Assembly (NCBI RefSeq): GCF_029589435.1
Contig: NZ_JARRAG010000002.1
Coordinates: 1,612,001-1,676,000, forward strand
Direction of reading: 5' to 3'
From: Paludisphaera mucosa
Lineage (GTDB): Bacteria; Planctomycetota; Planctomycetia; Isosphaerales; Isosphaeraceae
DNA: 64,000 nt
The stretch's first letter is position 1; every line of letters starts with the position of its first letter. Below the pieces are notes generated by a model that was given only the letters and a program-made list of their open reading frames with translations, made no database searches and was not told where the DNA came from. A program made the translations under genes and the position numbers. Below are positions 9,166-17,559 of the stretch, one piece after another.

Positions 9166-11004
9166 ATGAACGACGCGCGACGCGACTTCACGAGGATGGG
9201 ATTCTTCAAGACGTACGTCCTCCCAGGCGTGTCGATCTTCCTGATCCCGGTCCTGACGCTGCTCTTCTTCCTGCATGCCCAGGCCCTCTGCGACGGCCGG
9301 GCGCGCGACGCGATCCTGGCGAACGTCGCGACCTCGAACCTCTCGCCCGCCCGGCGCGAGCAGGCGGTCGCGTTCGCCGTCGAGCACCCCTACTCGGAGC
9401 TGATCCAGGACGAGCGGTTCGCGGCCGACGTCGACTCGACGACGCGGTTCTACTTCGCGACGTTCCGGTGGATGATCCGGCTGTCGGCCCTCTCGATCGT
9501 CGCGGGCGTCGCGATGTGCGCGGTCGCGGCGATCGGCCTCTGGCTCTCGCGGCGGTCGCAGCGGGCCCAGTACCTGAGCCTCGCGGCCGGCTGGCAGGTC
9601 ATGCGGATCTACGGGGCGCTCCAGGCGATCGCCCAGGGGGTCATGGTCCTGGCCCTCTCGTTCTGGGTCACGGCGCTCTGGATGAACTTCTACTCCGTGA
9701 AGCTCGTCGGCGCCGCCGGGCTCGTCGCCGCGGCCGGGACGCTGGCCGTCGTCATGGCGATCTTCAAGAAGCCCCGGATGGACATGCACGTCGAGGGGAA
9801 GGTGCTCGCCCCGGCGGGTTCGCCCCGGCTCTGGGAGGACCTGGGGGCCGTCTGCGAGAAGGTCGGCACGGCCCCGCCCGACAACGTCATCGTGGGCGTC
9901 GACTCCAACTTCTTCGTCACCGAGACGCCGGTCCACGTCGACGGGTCCGTCTGTCGGGGCCGGACGCTCTACGTCAGCCTGGCGCTCCTGAAGCAGATGG
10001 CCGGCGCCGAGGCCGAGGCCGTCCTGGCGCACGAGATGGCGCACTTCAGCGGCGACGACACGCTCTATTCCCGGAAGATCTCCCCCCTGCTCGCCCGCTA
10101 CGGCCTCTACCTGCAGTCGCTGAGCGAGAACCCCATCGCGCTGCCCGTCTATTTCTTCATGAACGGCTTCCGCGCGTTGTTCGAGCTGTCGCGGGGCGAG
10201 CAGAGCCGGAGCCGCGAGTTCCGCGCCGACCGCATCGCGGCCGAGGCGACGTCGCCGCGCGACCTGGCCGCCGCGCTGCTGCGGATCTCCGCGTACGCGG
10301 AGTTCCGGGGCGAGATCCAGCAGGACCTCTTCAGCCGGAAGGAAGCCCTCGAGGCCGCCGACATCTCGGCGCGGATCGAGCGGGGGTTCCACGAGCACGC
10401 GATGGCGTTCGCCGCGGATCCCCGCCTCGGCGACCTCGAGCCGGCCCACCCGTTCGACACCCACCCGCCGCTGGCGCAGCGGCTGGAGGCCGTCGGCGTG
10501 CCGATCGATTCGCAGGACGTCCCCTCGCTCGTCGCCTCGCCCGGCGACGGCCGGTGGTACGACGCCATCGACGCCGCCGAGGAGATCGAGCGCGGCCAGT
10601 GGCGGGAGTTCGAGGAGCGGTTCCGCGACGTCCACGAGGTGACGCTCGCGTACCGGCTCCTGCCCGAGACCGACGAGGAGCGGGCGATCGTCGCCGCGAG
10701 CTTCCCGGACGTCGAGATCGAGGGCAAGAAGGGCTCGCTGTCCCTCGCCTGCGACTCCCTGCACTACTCGGCCTGGCCCGGCCGGATCGCCTTCGCCGAG
10801 GTCCTCGGCTTCGTGTTCGAGGGCCAATCGCTCCTCGTCAGCTACACCCGCGGCGGCCGCCACGTGGCGACCATCCCCACCAAGACCTTCGGCCCCCGCC
10901 AGGCCGAGGCCATCCAGGCCGTCCAGGCCTACTACGGCCGCTACCTGAGCGCCGCGAGCCACTGCGAAGAGAAGCCGGACGAGTCGCAGGCCGACACGGT
11001 TTGA
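9166..11004 (+). CDS. Membrane-bound M48-family metalloprotease (HtpX/Ste24-like)
   Basis: This 612-aa protein has an N-terminal membrane helix (about residues 16-39), then two or three more helices around residues 100-200. The zinc site is His289-Glu290-x2-His293 in HEMAHFSGDD, with the third ligand Glu351 in SREFRADRIA, as in HtpX and CAAX prenyl protease 1. After the catalytic region a DTHPPLAQRLEAV segment, also typical of this family, is followed by a cytosolic tail of about 150 residues without clear homology. The protein probably takes part in membrane protein quality control. It is longer than HtpX (about 290 aa). The upstream exported protein gene shares its promoter motif. Confidence 0.87.
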   Translation: MNDARRDFTRMGFFKTYVLPGVSIFLIPVLTLLFFLHAQALCDGRARDAILANVATSNLSPARREQAVAFAVEHPYSELIQDERFAADVDSTTRFYFATFRWMIRLSALSIVAGVAMCAVAAIGLWLSRRSQRAQYLSLAAGWQVMRIYGALQAIAQGVMVLALSFWVTALWMNFYSVKLVGAAGLVAAAGTLAVVMAIFKKPRMDMHVEGKVLAPAGSPRLWEDLGAVCEKVGTAPPDNVIVGVDSNFFVTETPVHVDGSVCRGRTLYVSLALLKQMAGAEAEAVLAHEMAHFSGDDTLYSRKISPLLARYGLYLQSLSENPIALPVYFFMNGFRALFELSRGEQSRSREFRADRIAAEATSPRDLAAALLRISAYAEFRGEIQQDLFSRKEALEAADISARIERGFHEHAMAFAADPRLGDLEPAHPFDTHPPLAQRLEAVGVPIDSQDVPSLVASPGDGRWYDAIDAAEEIERGQWREFEERFRDVHEVTLAYRLLPETDEERAIVAASFPDVEIEGKKGSLSLACDSLHYSAWPGRIAFAEVLGFVFEGQSLLVSYTRGGRHVATIPTKTFGPRQAEAIQAVQAYYGRYLSAASHCEEKPDESQADTV

Positions 11005-11114
11005 CCGGGCGCGGCCCTGAGGAACGCGACCCGTTTGCAGAGCTTTCGCCTTCTCGACCGCCGCCACCCGCAGGGGCACGCCGGCCGTGGCATTCAACTT
11101 CTGAGCGCCTGCCC

Positions 11115-11492
11115 ATGCGACTCACCGCATTCCGCTTCTCCATTCGATCGTTCATGGTCGCCCTGGCGGTCGCGACTGGTGTGGCGACCTGCGGGGTGCA
11201 GGCGCTACGCTGGGCCAGGCTCCGGGCCGACTGCCTCCAGCAGGTGGACAATTACCGGATCATGCTCGGGGAAACCGAGAAGTCCCTCTCCGAGGCCGAA
11301 GCGAGCCTGGACGACCGGGATGAACAGGCCCTGCCGGCCAAGCCGCCCGACGATCCGAGGGCGGCGTGGCTCGCCATAATGGATCAGCTCCGCCGGAGCC
11401 GCGAGGTCTATCGCCTGGCCATCTCCCGCTGGCAACACCTGGCCGACCATCCCTGGGAGGCCAGGCCCGCCGACCTGTACCGGATCGAGTGA
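11115..11492 (+). CDS. Small membrane-anchored protein of unknown function
   Basis: The 125-aa product begins MRLTAFRFSIRSFMVALAV, a short basic and aromatic start leading straight into one hydrophobic helix (about residues 13-32). Many small planctomycete proteins of unknown role share this FSIRS-type start. The remainder is a charged, helical region rich in Glu and Arg, probably a coiled coil. It lies 110 bp after the protease gene on the same strand and may be co-transcribed. No function is proposed. Confidence 0.6.
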   Translation: MRLTAFRFSIRSFMVALAVATGVATCGVQALRWARLRADCLQQVDNYRIMLGETEKSLSEAEASLDDRDEQALPAKPPDDPRAAWLAIMDQLRRSREVYRLAISRWQHLADHPWEARPADLYRIE

Positions 11493-11560
11493 TGACTCGC
11501 GGAGGAATCGTCGACGACCTGCCTGGCTCGCCTCACGGCCTCGTGGACGATGCTTCGTCC

Positions 11561-11607
11561 CCGCGAAGCCCCGGGGCGGACTCTGAACGCGGCCCGGGGC
11601 TTCGCGG
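11561..11607. terminator. Bidirectional hairpin terminator between convergent genes
   Basis: Two perfect 15-bp arms (11561-11575 and 11593-11607) with a 17-nt loop lie between the stop of the small membrane protein gene and the stop of leuA. The arm core GCGAAGCCCCGG also occurs in the leuA leader hairpin. Confidence 0.65.
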
Positions 11608-11612
11608 CGAGG

Positions 11613-13232
11613 CTACAGACCCGCGCCGGGGCGGCCGACGACCTCGCGGACGTTGCCGCGGGCCTGGCGGGCGCTGATGGCGTTGACGGCGTTGATGTAC
11701 GCCAGGGCCGAGGCCTCGATGATGTCGGTCGACGCGGCGCGGCCGCGGAAGCTGGTCTCGTCGCTCTCGACTTCCAGCTCCAGGGTCACCTCGCCCTGCG
11801 CGTCCTTCCCCTGGCTGACGCTGCGGACGACGAACTCGTGGAGGTTGGCGTGGACGCCGGTCACGCGCTCGACGGCCTTGAAGATGGCGTCGACGGGGCC
11901 GTCGCCGATCGCGGCGTCCTGGACGATCTCGCCGTCGGGGCGGCGGATCGAGATCGTCGCGGTGGGCAGGACGCCGGTGCCGGCCGTCGTGTGCAGGCTG
12001 AGCAATTGCCACGACGCCGGGACGTCGCCCAGCCGCTTGTCGACCAGCACGGCCAGGTCCTCGTCGTAGACTTCCTTCTTCTTGTCCGCCAGCGCCTTGA
12101 AGTCGTTGAAGACGGCCTCGACCTGCTCGTCGTTCAGGGTGTAGCCCATCTCGACGATCCGGTCGCGGAGGGCGTGGCGGCCCGAGTGCTTGCCCAGCAC
12201 CAGGTCGGTCTGGGGTACGCCGACGTCCTGGGGCTGCATGATCTCGTAGGTCGTGCGGTTCTTGAGCATGCCGTCCTGGTGGATGCCCGACTCGTGGGCG
12301 AAGGCGTTGCGGCCGACGATCGCCTTGTTGCGCTGGACGGCCAGGCCGGTGATCGTCGAGAGCATCCGGCTGACGGGGTAGAGCCGCTCGGTCTTGATGG
12401 CCGTGTCGACGCCGAAGTAGTCGCGGCGGGTCTTGATCGCCATGACGATCTCTTCGAGGGCCGCGTTGCCGGCCCGCTCGCCGATGCCGTTGATGGTGCA
12501 CTCGACCTGCCGCGCCCCGGCCTCGACGCCCGCCAGGCTGTTGGCGACGGCCATGCCCAGGTCGTCGTGGCAGTGGGTGCTGACGACCGCCCGGCCGATG
12601 TTGGGGACGTTCTGGATCAGGTCGCGGATCATCGCCGCGTACTGCGAGGGCATCAGGTAGCCGACCGTGTCGGGGATGTTCACGGTCGTCGCGCCGGCCT
12701 CGATGACGGCCTCGATGACCTCGCGGAGGAAGTCGGCCTCGGTCCGGGCGGCGTCCTCGGGGCTGAACTCGACGTCCTTGCACAGGGCCGCGGCGCGGCG
12801 GACGCCGGCGACGGCCCGCTCGAGGACCTGCTCGCGGCTCATCCTCAGCTTGTGCTCGCGGTGGATCGGCGAGGTCGCCAGGAAGACGTGGATCCGCGGC
12901 TTCTGGGCGTATTGGACGGCCTCCCAGGCGCGGTCGATGTCGCGGTCGTTGCAGCGGGCCAGGCCGCAGACGGTCGCGCCGGCGACCTCGGCGGCGATCG
13001 CCCGCACGGACTCGAAGTCGCCGACCGACGCGATCGGGAACCCGGCCTCGATGACGTCGACGCCCATGCCGGCGAGCGCCCGGGCGATCTCGAGCTTCTC
13101 CCCCAGGTTCATGCTCGCGCCCGGCGACTGCTCGCCGTCGCGGAGGGTCGTGTCGAAGATCCGCACGCGATCGCGTTCGCGCTCGGGGGCCGGGTTCGAC
13201 GACGCGGGCTGGGACGTCGGGTCGACGGTCAT
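11613..13232 (-). CDS. leuA: 2-isopropylmalate synthase
   Basis: LeuA condenses acetyl-CoA with 2-oxoisovalerate, the first committed step of leucine synthesis, in the cytoplasm. The 539-aa protein starts its TIM-barrel domain with [13 protein letters not shown] (Arg31 and Asp32 of the HMGL signature) and carries the metal motif [13 protein letters not shown]. The region from about residue 400 is the allosteric LeuA dimerisation domain that binds leucine. The ATG at 13232 was chosen over a longer frame that begins inside an upstream hairpin. Length and domain order match bacterial LeuA of the long form. No other leu gene is adjacent. The 350-nt leader carries a Leu-rich leader peptide and a terminator/antiterminator, so transcription should fall when leucyl-tRNA is plentiful. 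Confidence 0.95.
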   Translation of the reverse strand: MTVDPTSQPASSNPAPERERDRVRIFDTTLRDGEQSPGASMNLGEKLEIARALAGMGVDVIEAGFPIASVGDFESVRAIAAEVAGATVCGLARCNDRDIDRAWEAVQYAQKPRIHVFLATSPIHREHKLRMSREQVLERAVAGVRRAAALCKDVEFSPEDAARTEADFLREVIEAVIEAGATTVNIPDTVGYLMPSQYAAMIRDLIQNVPNIGRAVVSTHCHDDLGMAVANSLAGVEAGARQVECTINGIGERAGNAALEEIVMAIKTRRDYFGVDTAIKTERLYPVSRMLSTITGLAVQRNKAIVGRNAFAHESGIHQDGMLKNRTTYEIMQPQDVGVPQTDLVLGKHSGRHALRDRIVEMGYTLNDEQVEAVFNDFKALADKKKEVYDEDLAVLVDKRLGDVPASWQLLSLHTTAGTGVLPTATISIRRPDGEIVQDAAIGDGPVDAIFKAVERVTGVHANLHEFVVRSVSQGKDAQGEVTLELEVESDETSFRGRAASTDIIEASALAYINAVNAISARQARGNVREVVGRPGAGL

Positions 13233-13392
13233 GGCGGGGCTCGTTCCTTGGGTTCGGGCGCGGTCGTCGGCGTCTCGTGGAGATGCGCCGCCGCGCGATT
13301 CGCTGGCCTTCAGTTTACGACGCGTTCGGGGGCGCCCGCAAAGGCGAAAGGCGAGGACGAGGGCCCGGCCGGGGATCGTCGGGGCTCGAACG

Positions 13393-13452
13393 ACGAAAAG
13401 CGAAGCCCCGAGATCCACCGGTCAGGGTGAGTCTCGGGGCTTCGCTTTTCGT
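13393..13452 (-). terminator. Attenuator terminator hairpin of leuA
   Basis: Perfect 21-bp inverted repeat: 5' arm 13452-13432 and 3' arm 13413-13393 on the minus strand, with an 18-nt loop. The outer stem is CGAAAAG/CTTTTCG, so the 3' arm ends in a T-run as in an intrinsic terminator. It lies 24 nt after the stop of the Leu-rich leader peptide and 160 nt before leuA. Its 5' arm can pair instead with the leader-peptide coding region. Confidence 0.8.
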
Positions 13453-13497
13453 CTCTATCGAGAAGCTGGCCAGCCCTAAGACGACCTACCCTGACGG
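13418..13497 (-). promoter_or_regulatory. Predicted antiterminator of the leuA attenuator
   Basis: The RNA segment from 13497 to 13472 (codons 18 to stop of the leader peptide plus six bases) is complementary to the segment from 13441 to 13418 (inner 5' arm and loop of the terminator). One block pairs CCG-UCAGGGU with ACCCUGA-(C)-CGG, with one bulged base. The second pairs GUCUUAGGGCU with AGCCCCGAGAC, with one G-U pair and one mismatch. A 5 by 2 internal loop joins them. This structure excludes the terminator. A ribosome stalled on the Leu codons would leave it free to form. Confidence 0.65.
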
Positions 13498-13547
13498 CCG
13501 ATAAGGCCCAGGAGGAGGAGGTCGAGGCTGGTAAGCGACAGGATCAT
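13476..13547 (-). CDS. leuA leader peptide (leucine-rich, 23 aa)
   Basis: ATG at 13547-13545, TAG at 13478-13476. The peptide begins MILSLTSLDLLLLGLI and ends GRQGRSS. Eight of the first 15 residues are Leu, including four in a row, like the LeuL leader peptides of enteric bacteria. The ribosome-binding site is weak (GGAGCCGCCCG before ATG). The stop codon lies within the antiterminator strand, and the terminator follows 24 nt later, which is the spacing expected for attenuation by ribosome position. Confidence 0.78.
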   Translation of the reverse strand: MILSLTSLDLLLLGLIGRQGRSS

Positions 13548-13592
13548 CGGGCGGCTCCGGGTCGGGTCGCATCGGGATGATGGACCGGCAGC

Positions 13593-13622
13593 ATCCTAGG
13601 CGCAGGTCGCCCGGCCGGTCAA
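13593..13622 (-). promoter_or_regulatory. Probable promoter of the leuA leader transcript
   Basis: On the minus strand, TTGACC (13622-13617) and TAGGAT (13598-13593) are 18 bp apart. Transcription would start near 13586, about 40 nt before the leader peptide. The -35 lies in the loop of the hairpin that ends the upstream gene. Confidence 0.5.
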
Positions 13623-13632
13623 GGGCCGGGCG
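13608..13632 (-). terminator. Hairpin terminator after the PEP-CTERM metalloprotease gene
   Basis: Nine-bp arms (CGCCCGGCC and GGCCGGGCG) with a 7-nt loop, 12 bp beyond the stop codon at 13645. There is no clear T-run. It separates this gene from the leuA leader promoter. Confidence 0.45.
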
Positions 13633-13644
13633 GAAATTCGGCCG

Positions 13645-14604
13645 TCAAGCGGCCCGGCGCCGCCGCGTCGCGACGGACCGAGAAGCCCGAACTCCGGCCA
13701 GCCCGAGGCCGAGCGCCAGCAGCGAGGCCGGCTCGGGGACCGCCGTCGGGGCGAGGCCGACGAGGGCCCGGCCCTCGGCGGTCAGCGAGTAACCCATGTC
13801 CGAGAGCACCCCCACGTCCACGCCCGACAGGCTGTAGTGGATCGATTGCGAGACGACCCCGTTCATGACGTCGTTCACCAGGTCGACGCCCGGCCGGCCC
13901 GTCCACCAGCCGTTGCCCACGTGCGAGAAGTTGCCGTAGGTCAGCGGGACCGGCTTCCCGCCGTAGGCGAGCATCGCATTCTCGCCCAGATAGTAGAAGT
14001 CGCCATTCGAATCGAACCCGCTCAGGGCGTCGAACGTCGACTGGTACGGCGTCCCGTCGGAGAATCGGGGCAGGTCGCCGTTGGGGTCGCGGAACGACGA
14101 GAAGCCGAGGATGTGCCCGAGTTCGTGCAGGAAGAAGTAGTGGGAGTCGACCTGTCCCGGCGGAGGAGGGGTCGACGATCCGGGATCCGGGTTGTACCAG
14201 AGGACGTTCTCGAGCCAGTCCCTGCCGATGTTCAGGACCGCGTCGGCGCCCTGGGTGATGTCGATCCCGCGCATCAGCTTCATCGCCGCGCCCGCCTCGA
14301 AGGTGGGGAGGCCGACGGCCTGCGAGACGTCGGCGTCGTACCCGTACAGGAAGCTCCCGCCGCTGCCCGTGGGCTCGTTGGTGAAGTTCAGCTGGATCTC
14401 CAGCGTCTCATTTCGCGTGTCCAGGTAGCGGCCCCATTCGGCCGCCGCCGCATCGATCCCGGCCGTGATCCGGTCGTAGTATGCGGCGTTGCTCCCCGAA
14501 GGATCGTTGTAGTCGACCTGGACGTGGAAGTCGGCCCGCGCGTCGACGCTCGCCTGAAGGCCCGTCAGGAAGAGGATCGCCGAAAGCCCGAAACGGATGC
14601 GCAT
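13645..14604 (-). CDS. PEP-CTERM zinc metalloprotease-like exported protein
   Basis: The 319-aa protein has a signal peptide (MRIRFGLSAILFLTGLQAS), a central domain with the zinc motif HELGHILGFSSFRD (metzincin-like HExxHxxGF), and a C-terminal PEP-CTERM tail: VPEPASLLALGLGLAGV followed by a basic end. The tail is the sorting signal cut by exosortase/EpsH-type enzymes, so the protein is exported and processed. The VDYNDPSG start and D-rich segments match a PEP-CTERM-associated metalloprotease family seen in planctomycetes and proteobacteria. It probably acts outside the cell. The ATG at 14604 gives the signal peptide directly. Confidence 0.82.
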   Translation of the reverse strand: MRIRFGLSAILFLTGLQASVDARADFHVQVDYNDPSGSNAAYYDRITAGIDAAAAEWGRYLDTRNETLEIQLNFTNEPTGSGGSFLYGYDADVSQAVGLPTFEAGAAMKLMRGIDITQGADAVLNIGRDWLENVLWYNPDPGSSTPPPPGQVDSHYFFLHELGHILGFSSFRDPNGDLPRFSDGTPYQSTFDALSGFDSNGDFYYLGENAMLAYGGKPVPLTYGNFSHVGNGWWTGRPGVDLVNDVMNGVVSQSIHYSLSGVDVGVLSDMGYSLTAEGRALVGLAPTAVPEPASLLALGLGLAGVRASRSVATRRRRAA

Positions 14605-14662
14605 GAAGTTCTCCCGACCTCGTCCTCACCCGGCATCGCTGTTTCTTCGACGAGGAGGGGCC

Positions 14663-14690
14663 AGCATAGGGGGCGGACGGCCGAATTCAA
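14663..14690 (-). promoter_or_regulatory. Possible promoter of the PEP-CTERM metalloprotease gene
   Basis: TTGAAT (14690-14685) and TATGCT (14668-14663) on the minus strand are 16 bp apart, about 60 bp before the ATG. Each matches four of six consensus bases, so support is moderate. Confidence 0.35.
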
Positions 14691-14807
14691 GACAAAACCA
14701 GACGATCCTTGCGAACACCCTTGATATCGCGGCCCGGCGCGAGCGTCATGGGGATCCCGGATCGACGCCCTGATCCCGCAGTCTTGGCACGATCGCGTCG
14801 GGCCGGC

Positions 14808-14836
14808 TTGACGCGGCCGATCGGGGGTCTTAAGCT
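14808..14836 (+). promoter_or_regulatory. Possible promoter of rpsR
   Basis: TTGACG (14808-14813) is followed after 17 bp by TAAGCT (14831-14836). The -35 is strong and the -10 weak. A 5' leader of about 95 nt would precede the rpsR start. Confidence 0.35.
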
Positions 14837-14936
14837 GTCAGCTTGCCCTAGAGTCGGCGCAAACACACCAGGCGACGCTCCTGCCGGCGTCGCTCGTGCA
14901 TCCTTTTTTACGTAAGCGGCTGAGGACAGAAGGTTT

Positions 14937-15179
14937 ATGCCCCGTAAGAAGTTCGGACGCAACCGCAAGAATCGCTGCCGGTTCTGCACTCGCGAAGGCT
15001 GCCCCCGCCCGGCCTATGTCGATTACAAGGACATCGGCCTCCTGAAGAAGCTCTGCACCAACCAGAGCAAGATGTTCTCCCGCAAGCGGAGCGGCAACTG
15101 CGCCGCGTTTCAGCGGGCTTCGAGCGCCGCGGTCAAGCGGGCCCGCTTCATGGGGCTCCTGCCGTACGTCGGCGAGTGA
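14937..15179 (+). CDS. rpsR: 30S ribosomal protein bS18
   Basis: The 80-aa protein has the bS18 core: DYKDIGLLKKLCTNQSKMFSRKRSG followed by a basic helical end that binds 16S rRNA next to bS6 in the small-subunit platform. The N-terminus has cysteines (CRFCTREGC, plus later CTN and NCAAF) in a pattern that could hold zinc. AGAAGG seven bases upstream supports the ATG. rpsR usually sits with rpsF, ssb and rplI, but here it stands alone between unrelated genes. Confidence 0.93.
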   Translation: MPRKKFGRNRKNRCRFCTREGCPRPAYVDYKDIGLLKKLCTNQSKMFSRKRSGNCAAFQRASSAAVKRARFMGLLPYVGE

Positions 15180-15207
15180 ACCCGGCCGGACGACGACGGG
15201 GCGCGGC

Positions 15208-15225
15208 CGGGCCTCGGACGGCCCG
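15208..15225. terminator. Weak hairpin between rpsR and the DUF1570 gene
   Basis: Six-bp arms (CGGGCC and GGCCCG) with a 6-nt loop lie between two convergent stop codons. The structure is short and lacks a T-run. Confidence 0.25.
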
Positions 15226-15239
15226 CCCGCCCGCCGCGT

Positions 15240-16760
15240 TCACCGCCCCTCGCGCGGGGCGAGGAACGCCTTGAACCGGCGCTCCAATTCGTCGACGGGG
15301 ATCCCGAGGCGGTCTTCCAGCGATCGCCCCGAGCCTCGCTTGATGCGCCCCCGGTACGCGTCCCGGACGTAGTCCAGGAAGGGCTCGCGGTACGCGCCCT
15401 GATCGGCCTGCATCAGGAAGACCGTCAACGCCATCGCCTGCTGGTAGTTGACGTGGATCCGCTCGTCGCGGTTGAACGCCGCCTGGTTCTGGCGGAGGAA
15501 CTCCGCCAGCCGCAGGAACTTGCCGGCGGCCAGCGACCGCACGGCCTCGTCGAGCCGCGCGCCGACCGTCCCGCCGACCTCGATCGCGCCGTCGTCCGTC
15601 GGGGCGACCGTCTCGAAGTACGTCCCGAGCCCCTCGAAGACCCAGTAATCCCCCGCGTTCGCGAGGTAGGAGTTGGGCCCGGCCGACTCGAACAAGAGCT
15701 GGTGCGAGACCTCGTGGTAGAGGGTCGCCTCGCTCGGCAGCTCGGCGTCGGCGTCGCGGAAGAAGTAGGCCGGCCGGCGGTTCCCCTTGCCGTTGCGGGG
15801 CGGGTCGTAATAGCCCAGGCTCTCGGCCCCCACCTGCTCGCCGGCGACGGGCCGCATCCGCTCGCGATACTCGTCGCGGTCGGCGTAGTAGATCACCTGA
15901 TGGGGGCGATAGCTCGCGTCGGGGGCCAGGCCCGGCGACCGGAAGCGGCGGGCGAGCGGCAGGTCGTCGCCGACGACGTCGGCCATCAGGGTGAAGAAGA
16001 GGTCGTGGAACGCCTCCAGCCGGCGGCCGAAGCGGATCGCCTCGGCGAGCGGCACGTCGGCGAGCACGTCGAAGTGCTCGGTGTGGATCTCCCAGGGGGT
16101 CCGCCAGGTGTTTCGCAGGCGGTCGGCCTCGGCGGCGGGAAGCCAGTTCGCCTCCCTGCCCCGGACCGCCGGCGCGGGCAGCTCGCCGAGTTCCAGGCGC
16201 GGGACCCAGGCCTCGGGCACCCAGCCGTAGGTCGGATGCGCGACGTTCCCCTCCTTCAGCCGGGCGACGGCGAACGGCCGCGCCCAGCCCCCCTCGTGGG
16301 GGACGTAGCCCAGCAGCCGGCGGACCTCGGCGTGGTCGGGCAGCCGCGCCAGGGCCTCGCGCAGGGCGACCGCCGCGCGGGCCATGTGGGGGGGCGAGGC
16401 CGCCGCCGCCTTGCGAGCCAGCTCGAAGGACGCCTCGCCGGCCGCCTTGCGGATCGCGTCCAGGTCCTTCCGCCAGGCGGGCTCGGCCGTCGCCCGCCCG
16501 CGCGCCTCGACCACCTCCGGCAGCGGCACGAGCCGCGTGGCCGTCCCCTGGGGCGACTGCACCATGAGCTTGCGGACCTCGGCGGCGCCCCGGGCCTCGC
16601 CTTGCTTCGCCAGGCTGTCGGCGAGGGAACGGAGGGCCTCGGTCTCGCGCGATTCGATCGCGTGGGCCTCGTCGCGCAGCCCCCTGGCCGTTTCGGCGGC
16701 CGACGTCGGCGGGGGGACCTGGAGCGTCAGGGCGAGCAAGGCGAGGATCGTCGAGGTCAT
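15240..16760 (-). CDS. DUF1570 family exported protein (putative metallopeptidase fold)
   Basis: The 506-aa protein begins with a signal peptide (MTSTILALLALTLQVPPPTSA). Its second half matches the planctomycete DUF1570 family: a segment on hair-pinned beta strands (HTEHFDVLADV), RRLEAFHDLFF, then His349-Glu350-x2-His353 in HEVSHQLLFES, followed by a conserved WVFEGLGTYFE. This HExxH plus EG-x-GTYFE layout resembles gluzincin peptidases (M1/M61 style), so it could be a zinc protease, but activity is not established. The N-terminal part is helical. A TATAAT sequence on the minus strand at 16804-16799 is a good -10, about 40 bp before the start. Confidence 0.75.
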   Translation of the reverse strand: MTSTILALLALTLQVPPPTSAAETARGLRDEAHAIESRETEALRSLADSLAKQGEARGAAEVRKLMVQSPQGTATRLVPLPEVVEARGRATAEPAWRKDLDAIRKAAGEASFELARKAAAASPPHMARAAVALREALARLPDHAEVRRLLGYVPHEGGWARPFAVARLKEGNVAHPTYGWVPEAWVPRLELGELPAPAVRGREANWLPAAEADRLRNTWRTPWEIHTEHFDVLADVPLAEAIRFGRRLEAFHDLFFTLMADVVGDDLPLARRFRSPGLAPDASYRPHQVIYYADRDEYRERMRPVAGEQVGAESLGYYDPPRNGKGNRRPAYFFRDADAELPSEATLYHEVSHQLLFESAGPNSYLANAGDYWVFEGLGTYFETVAPTDDGAIEVGGTVGARLDEAVRSLAAGKFLRLAEFLRQNQAAFNRDERIHVNYQQAMALTVFLMQADQGAYREPFLDYVRDAYRGRIKRGSGRSLEDRLGIPVDELERRFKAFLAPREGR

Positions 16761-16970
16761 GGCGGCGAGGGCCTCCCGAGTGACGGTGGGACGAATCCAT
16801 TATAGTCGAACGGCCGCCAGCCGCGCCCGCCCCGGGACCGCCGCCGCCGGGTTGGGCTGGACGGGCCGGGACAAGGCTCGCAGAATGCGGCCCTGAAGGT
16901 GCGCGGAGGCTCGCCGCCGTCGGGCCCCGTCCGGGCGCAGGATCGAGATCTCGACACGGAGGAGACGGAC

Positions 16971-17531
16971 ATGAATGCGACGCGTCCTCGGCTGGGAACC
17001 GCGTTCGGCCTGATCGTCGGCCTGATCCTGGGGGTCCTGATCGCCGGGGGCCGGCCGCAGCCGATGCTGGCGGGGGGGAGCGACCGCTCGGGCGAGTCGA
17101 TCGTGGTCACCGGGCCGATCGCCGTCCGGTTCGACGAGGGGCACAAGGTGCAGATCCCCGAGGACGCCCTGTACTACCTCGACTACAAGGCCGGGAAGCT
17201 GAAGGCGACGCTCCCCACCTACCGCCAGACGGCGACCGGCACGCGACACCTGGACGTCTTCGCCGAGCGCGACCTGGTCGCCGACTTCGCGCTCGACGTC
17301 GACAACGGCCCCAAGCCCCACTTCCTGATGACGACCGGCCAGCTCGGGACCCTGGGGGAGGGCTGGGCCCCCCTGTTCGTCATCGAGACGACGACCGGGA
17401 AGGCCGGCGTCTATCGCGTGCGGCAGGCGTTCGGCGTCCGGAACAAGCTCAGCATCGAGCTGATCGAGGTCCGCTCGACGAATCCGGTCGAGGAGGCCGC
17501 GGCCGTCGTCGCGCCGCCGGCCGCCCGCTGA
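16971..17531 (+). CDS. Membrane-anchored protein of unknown function
   Basis: The 186-aa product has one N-terminal hydrophobic helix (FGLIVGLILGVLIAGG, about residues 12-27), then a beta-rich domain containing DALYYLDYKAGKLKATLP, a motif seen in planctomycete membrane proteins of unknown role. A strong GGAGGAG site supports the ATG at 16971, which is preferred over the longer upstream frame. The end is Ala/Pro-rich. It converges with the CvpA-like gene. No function is proposed. Confidence 0.7.
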   Translation: MNATRPRLGTAFGLIVGLILGVLIAGGRPQPMLAGGSDRSGESIVVTGPIAVRFDEGHKVQIPEDALYYLDYKAGKLKATLPTYRQTATGTRHLDVFAERDLVADFALDVDNGPKPHFLMTTGQLGTLGEGWAPLFVIETTTGKAGVYRVRQAFGVRNKLSIELIEVRSTNPVEEAAAVVAPPAAR

Positions 17532-17559
17532 GGCCGCCCCGACCTCGACCCGGCGGCGG

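Larger units (their letters stand above)
14605..14936. other. Intergenic region between divergent genes (PEP-CTERM protease and rpsR)
   Basis: No gene is supported in these 332 bases. Promoter-like hexamers for both flanking genes are listed separately. Confidence 0.45.

Noticed and set aside
13453-13600. T-box riboswitch for leuA
   Set aside because: No T-box sequence or specifier stem is visible, whereas a Leu-rich leader peptide and matching antiterminator explain the region.
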